DNA from: Acetobacter fabarum
GTDB lineage: Bacteria; Pseudomonadota; Alphaproteobacteria; Acetobacterales; Acetobacteraceae
Length of the DNA: 64,000 nucleotides
Reading direction: 5' to 3'
NCBI RefSeq assembly: GCF_011516925.1
Contig: NZ_WOTG01000003.1
Span: 186,001 to 250,000, forward strand
Below, piece after piece: positions 60,973-64,000 of this stretch. The position numbers and the translations under genes were made by a program. Each line of letters starts with the position of its first letter. The stretch's first letter is position 1. The notes beneath the pieces are model-generated. The model had not been told where the DNA came from and searched no databases. It saw only the letters and a list, made by a program, of their open reading frames with translations.

Positions 60973-62520
60973 GTGGAAGCAATAGGAGCAATAATCCCAG
61001 TACGGGCCGCTCAATATGTGCGGATGTCAACCGACCATCAGAAATACTCCACAGAAAATCAGGCGGAAATTATCGCTGCCTATGCTGGACGGAGGAATTT
61101 TCAGATTGTTCGCAATTATGCCGACGAAGGACGTAGCGGCCTCAATATTGCTGGACGTGACTCTCTAAAACGCTTGATTGAGGACGTCCGAAGTGGAACC
61201 GCCGATTTTGAGGCAATTCTTGTCTACGATATCAGTCGTTGGGGGCGTTTTCAGGATGCCGATGAAAGCGCTTATTATGAGTTTATATGTCGCGAACGTG
61301 GCATTAACATTCATTATTGTGCTGAACAATTTGATAACGATGGAAGTCTGCCATCTAATGTCATGAAAAGTATCAAGCGCGTGATGGCGGGAGAATATAG
61401 CCGCGAATTGTCCGGTAAGGTTTTCACCGGACAATGTCGCCTGATTACGCTTGGTTATCGGCAGGGTGGTCCTGCGGGCTATGGTCTGAGGCGCTTTCTC
61501 GTAAACGAGAATAATGAGCCCAAGGCTCCCCTCGCTCGAGGAGAGCACAAAAGTCTTCAAACTGATCGCGTTATCCTTGTCCCCGGACCGGACGAAGAAG
61601 TTGAGACGGTCAGTCGGATTTATAGGCTGTTTATTCTAGAGCATCGTTCAGAACGTGAAATTGCGATAATACTCAATGGCGAAGGTCGAGTAACAGATCT
61701 CGGAAAACCATGGACGCATTCTGTCATCCGTCAGATTTTAAGCAACGAGAAGTATATAGGGAATAATGTTTACAATCGTGTTTCTTTCAAACTGAAACAG
61801 AAACGCGTTGTGAATGAGGCCGATATGTGGGTTCGTGGTGATGGGGTTTTTGAAGGAATTGTTGATCCTACCCTATTCGCAGCAGCACAAACCATTTTCG
61901 CACAAAGAGCTCGCCGCTTTTCTAACGAAGAGCTTTTAAAAATGCTGTCTGACCTTCTTGCCTGTCGCGGTATTCTTTCGGGCATGATTATCAACGAAGT
62001 TGAGGAAATGCCATCGAGTGCTGCTTATCGACATCGTTTTGGCAGTCTTCTCCGCGCCTATGAACTCATTGGCTATCAGCCTGCACGCGATTACCGTTAC
62101 GTGGAGACTAACCGCCAGCTTCGACTAATGCACCCCGAGGTGGTCGCAGAAACCATCGCAGGAATTGAAGCCATTGGTGGCAGTGTGACTTCTAACGCCC
62201 GCAATGACCTGCTTTTTGTGAATCACGAAGTAACGCTGGCGTTCGTTATTGCTCGTTGTCAAAGCACCGCTGCTGGTTCTCTTCGCTGGAAGGTTCGTCT
62301 GGATACCAGTTTACAACCTGATCTAACTGTCGTTGTCAGGCTCGACCCGGACAATAAAACTGTGAAAGATTATTATCTTCTGCCATGGCTGGATATTGGT
62401 CACAAACCCAGACTGGGAATGGCGGAAAATAACGGGATCAATCTGGACTCTTTCAGAACAGATGATTTGTCCCCGCTTTTTCACTTACTGCGTCGTCATA
62501 CTTTGGAAGGACCTCTATGA
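60973..62520 (+). CDS. Large serine recombinase, first gene of a recombinase-ParB-ParB operon
   Basis: A 515-residue large serine recombinase. The nucleophile is in QYVRMSTDHQKYSTENQ (about S19), followed by YADEGRSGLNIAGRDSLKRL, VYDISRWGRFQDADESAYYE and the recombinase domain TLGYRQGGPAGYGLRR through SVIRQILSNEKYIGNNVYNR. The C-terminal 200 residues, without a clear coiled coil, are specific to this subgroup. It starts at GTG 60973 after GGGGA. Its stop overlaps the ATG of the first ParB-like gene (ATGATG at 62517). Confidence 0.9.
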   Translation: MEAIGAIIPVRAAQYVRMSTDHQKYSTENQAEIIAAYAGRRNFQIVRNYADEGRSGLNIAGRDSLKRLIEDVRSGTADFEAILVYDISRWGRFQDADESAYYEFICRERGINIHYCAEQFDNDGSLPSNVMKSIKRVMAGEYSRELSGKVFTGQCRLITLGYRQGGPAGYGLRRFLVNENNEPKAPLARGEHKSLQTDRVILVPGPDEEVETVSRIYRLFILEHRSEREIAIILNGEGRVTDLGKPWTHSVIRQILSNEKYIGNNVYNRVSFKLKQKRVVNEADMWVRGDGVFEGIVDPTLFAAAQTIFAQRARRFSNEELLKMLSDLLACRGILSGMIINEVEEMPSSAAYRHRFGSLLRAYELIGYQPARDYRYVETNRQLRLMHPEVVAETIAGIEAIGGSVTSNARNDLLFVNHEVTLAFVIARCQSTAAGSLRWKVRLDTSLQPDLTVVVRLDPDNKTVKDYYLLPWLDIGHKPRLGMAENNGINLDSFRTDDLSPLFHLLRRHTLEGPL

Positions 62521-63395
62521 TGTCCAAAATTGTCATGATTCCTACAAACTCTATTGAAATTTTGAATCCTCGAGTCCGAAACAAGAAAATATTCGAAGAG
62601 TTGGTTGAGAGTATTCGCAAGATTGGCTTGAAGCGTCCCATAACAGTCCGAAACGCACCCAATGGTAAGAATCACGAACTCATCTGTGGTCAAGGGCGAC
62701 TGGAGGCATTTCAAAAACTTGGTCAAATAGAGATACCGGCCATGGTCATCGAAGCTACACGTGACGAATGCTTCGTGATGAGTTTGGTCGAAAATTTAGC
62801 ACGAAGGAACCTCTCTCCTCTCGAACTTATTCGGGAAGTCGGTTCCATGCGTGAGAGAGGATATAGCAACGCTGAAATAGCGGAAAAAGTCGGTTTCAGT
62901 GCTGACTATGTCTATTCCATTAATAGCCTTTTAGAAAAAGGAGAAGAACGATTACTTGATGCTGTAGAGCGCGGGATCATTCCTCACTCAATTGCAGCAG
63001 AAATCGCAAAAGCCGCAGATGCCGATGTTCAGAGAGCACTTACTGAGGCTTATGAATCTGGAGAGCTTCCTGGTAGCCAGGTTCTGGCCATTCGTCGGAT
63101 TGTGGGAGAACGCAACACCATTGGTAAAGGTATGCGATCTGTTCGCCAAGGCAATAAAGGAGGACAACCAACAACTGCTACGGCATTGGTCCGAGCCTAT
63201 CAAAAAGAAGTCGATCGGCAGAAAATGTTAGTGAAAAAAGCGCACCTTACCCAAGGTCGTCTGACTTTCGTTGTTGGTGCGATGGGGAAATTACTAGCTG
63301 AAGATCATTTCGTGCAGTTACTAAGAGCTGAAGGGTTGGCCTCCCTACCCCAGCCGATTGCAGACCGACTTGGTGTTGGGCAAGGTCGGCCATGA
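62517..63395 (+). CDS. ParB/RepB-like protein, second gene of the operon
   Basis: A 292-residue ParB N-terminal-domain protein: IPTNSIEILNPRVRNKKIFE, then ELVESIRKIGLKRPITVRNA, ELICGQGRLEAFQKLGQIEI (GQGR in place of the usual GERR) and VENLARRNLSPLELIREV, then an HTH (NAEIAEKVGFSADYVYSIN). The C-terminal 80 residues are RepB-like. ParB proteins bind centromere-like DNA and CTP. There is no ParA next to it, so its partner here is the recombinase. Its stop overlaps the next start (ATGA at 63392). Confidence 0.88.
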   Translation: MMSKIVMIPTNSIEILNPRVRNKKIFEELVESIRKIGLKRPITVRNAPNGKNHELICGQGRLEAFQKLGQIEIPAMVIEATRDECFVMSLVENLARRNLSPLELIREVGSMRERGYSNAEIAEKVGFSADYVYSINSLLEKGEERLLDAVERGIIPHSIAAEIAKAADADVQRALTEAYESGELPGSQVLAIRRIVGERNTIGKGMRSVRQGNKGGQPTTATALVRAYQKEVDRQKMLVKKAHLTQGRLTFVVGAMGKLLAEDHFVQLLRAEGLASLPQPIADRLGVGQGRP

Positions 63396-64000
63396 GTAAG
63401 TCAGTTCGCATTTCTTTTGAGCGAGAGGTGCGCGAAGTGCTTCTTGATTCGATTCTTCCTCTCCGTCCAATGAGCAAACGAATTACAGACTCAAAGCGGT
63501 ATCAACGGATTGCGACTTCCATTGGCGCAGTCGGTGTGATCGAGCCTCTGGTCATTGCCAAAGCTGGTCGAGATGGACGATATATGCTTCTTGATGGCCA
63601 TTTACGATTACATGCCCTGCAAGAACAAAAGATAGAAAGTACTCTTTGTATTATTTCCGACGACGATGAAACCTTTACCTACAATAAGCGGGTCAACCGT
63701 CTAGCGACGGTACAGGAACATTATATGATTTCGCGTGCCATTGATCGTGGCGTGCCACCTACCATGATTGCCAAAGCTTTGGGCATCGATGAAAAAGTTG
63801 TTTTACATCGACGTACTCTGCTTGATGGAATTGCCCCAGGTGCAGTCGAACTTCTGAAGGATCGACCGATTAATCCACATGTTTTTAGTATTCTGCGAAA
63901 AATGAAGCCACTCAAACAAACCGAGACGGCCGAACTTATGGTGGCTATGAATAACTTTACAGCCACTTACGCCAAGGCCATTCTGGCTGCATCGAAGCAA
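63392..64000 (+). CDS. Second ParB/RepB-like protein, cut by the window end
   Basis: The frame opens at ATG 63392 and stays open for 203 codons to the end of the window. It reads ILPLRPMSKRITDSKRYQRI, ATSIGAVGVIEPLVIAKAG, YMLLDGHLRLHALQEQKIES and IDRGVPPTMIAKALGIDEKV (HTH), which is the layout of RepB/ParB-like proteins with the RepB C-terminal partition domain. It overlaps the previous stop. The rest of the gene and the right end of the element lie outside the window. Confidence 0.85.
   Translation, partial: MSKSVRISFEREVREVLLDSILPLRPMSKRITDSKRYQRIATSIGAVGVIEPLVIAKAGRDGRYMLLDGHLRLHALQEQKIESTLCIISDDDETFTYNKRVNRLATVQEHYMISRAIDRGVPPTMIAKALGIDEKVVLHRRTLLDGIAPGAVELLKDRPINPHVFSILRKMKPLKQTETAELMVAMNNFTATYAKAILAASKQ

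Larger units (their letters stand above)
52662..64000 (+). mobile_element. Integrative element 3 in tRNA-Leu, right end outside the window
   Basis: It begins with att copy 3, the palindrome pair, an integrase very like that of element 1, an oriT-like site and mobC. After mobC the sequence jumps to an antiporter fragment, so a deletion or insertion has removed the relaxase. Resolvase cassettes, Fic and a recombinase-ParB-ParB operon follow. No fourth att copy is seen before 64000. Confidence 0.65.

Overview
The window looks like the chromosome of an acetic acid bacterium or a close relative (Acetobacteraceae, Alphaproteobacteria). This is inferred from moderately high GC, overall protein style and the mix of plasmid-like cargo; it was not tested by database search. 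Only about the first 3.7 kb looks like core chromosome: the end of a decayed-looking ABC transporter operon, a YcgN-family protein, a YgjP/SprT-like metallopeptidase and tRNA-Leu(UAA).

Everything after the tRNA is a tandem pile of integrated elements. A 28-bp copy of the tRNA 3' end occurs three times (3738-3765, 16462-16489, 52634-52661), and each copy is followed within about 100 bp by a tyrosine integrase of one family. Element 1 (about 12.7 kb) is mobilizable: integrase, oriT-like palindromes, MobC, a MobA/MobQ-type relaxase, a type I restriction-modification operon with a HEPN-MNT pair inside it, and VapBC. Element 2 (about 36 kb) holds a second integrase type, a six-copy palindrome array, a DEDDh exonuclease, an AT-rich Abi-like gene, a block of redox enzymes each paired with a regulator, a CHAT-protease/GIY-YIG/PD-(D/E)XK nuclease block, a coiled-coil HTH regulator with its own palindromes, a resolvase with a secreted-protein cassette, a MobF relaxase-helicase with TraK/TraL/TraM-like genes, a Rep-like gene, RelB with a truncated RelE, the IetAS protease-ATPase pair and a DUF2235-LysM protein. 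Element 3 begins like element 1 (integrase, oriT-like site, MobC) but lacks the relaxase in this window. It continues with two resolvase/lipoprotein cassettes, a Fic protein and a serine recombinase-ParB-ParB operon that runs off the window.

The genes fall into three kinds: mobility (integrases, relaxases, oriT-like sites, resolvases), stability and defence (type I RM, HEPN-MNT, VapBC, IetAS, Fic, Abi-like, CHAT block) and metabolic cargo. No type IV secretion or coupling-protein gene is visible, so all three elements probably depend on transfer machinery encoded elsewhere.

The least ordinary signals are: a palindrome TTCCCA-NNN-TGGGAA exactly 6 nt before each integrase start, whose central triplet recurs at the far end of the same element; six GCGACCATTGGTCGC-type palindromes at a 32-33 bp period; a dispersed intergenic repeat at the seams of the cargo blocks of element 2; the CHAT/GIY-YIG operon; resolvase-linked lipoprotein cassettes; and the recombinase-ParB-ParB operon.
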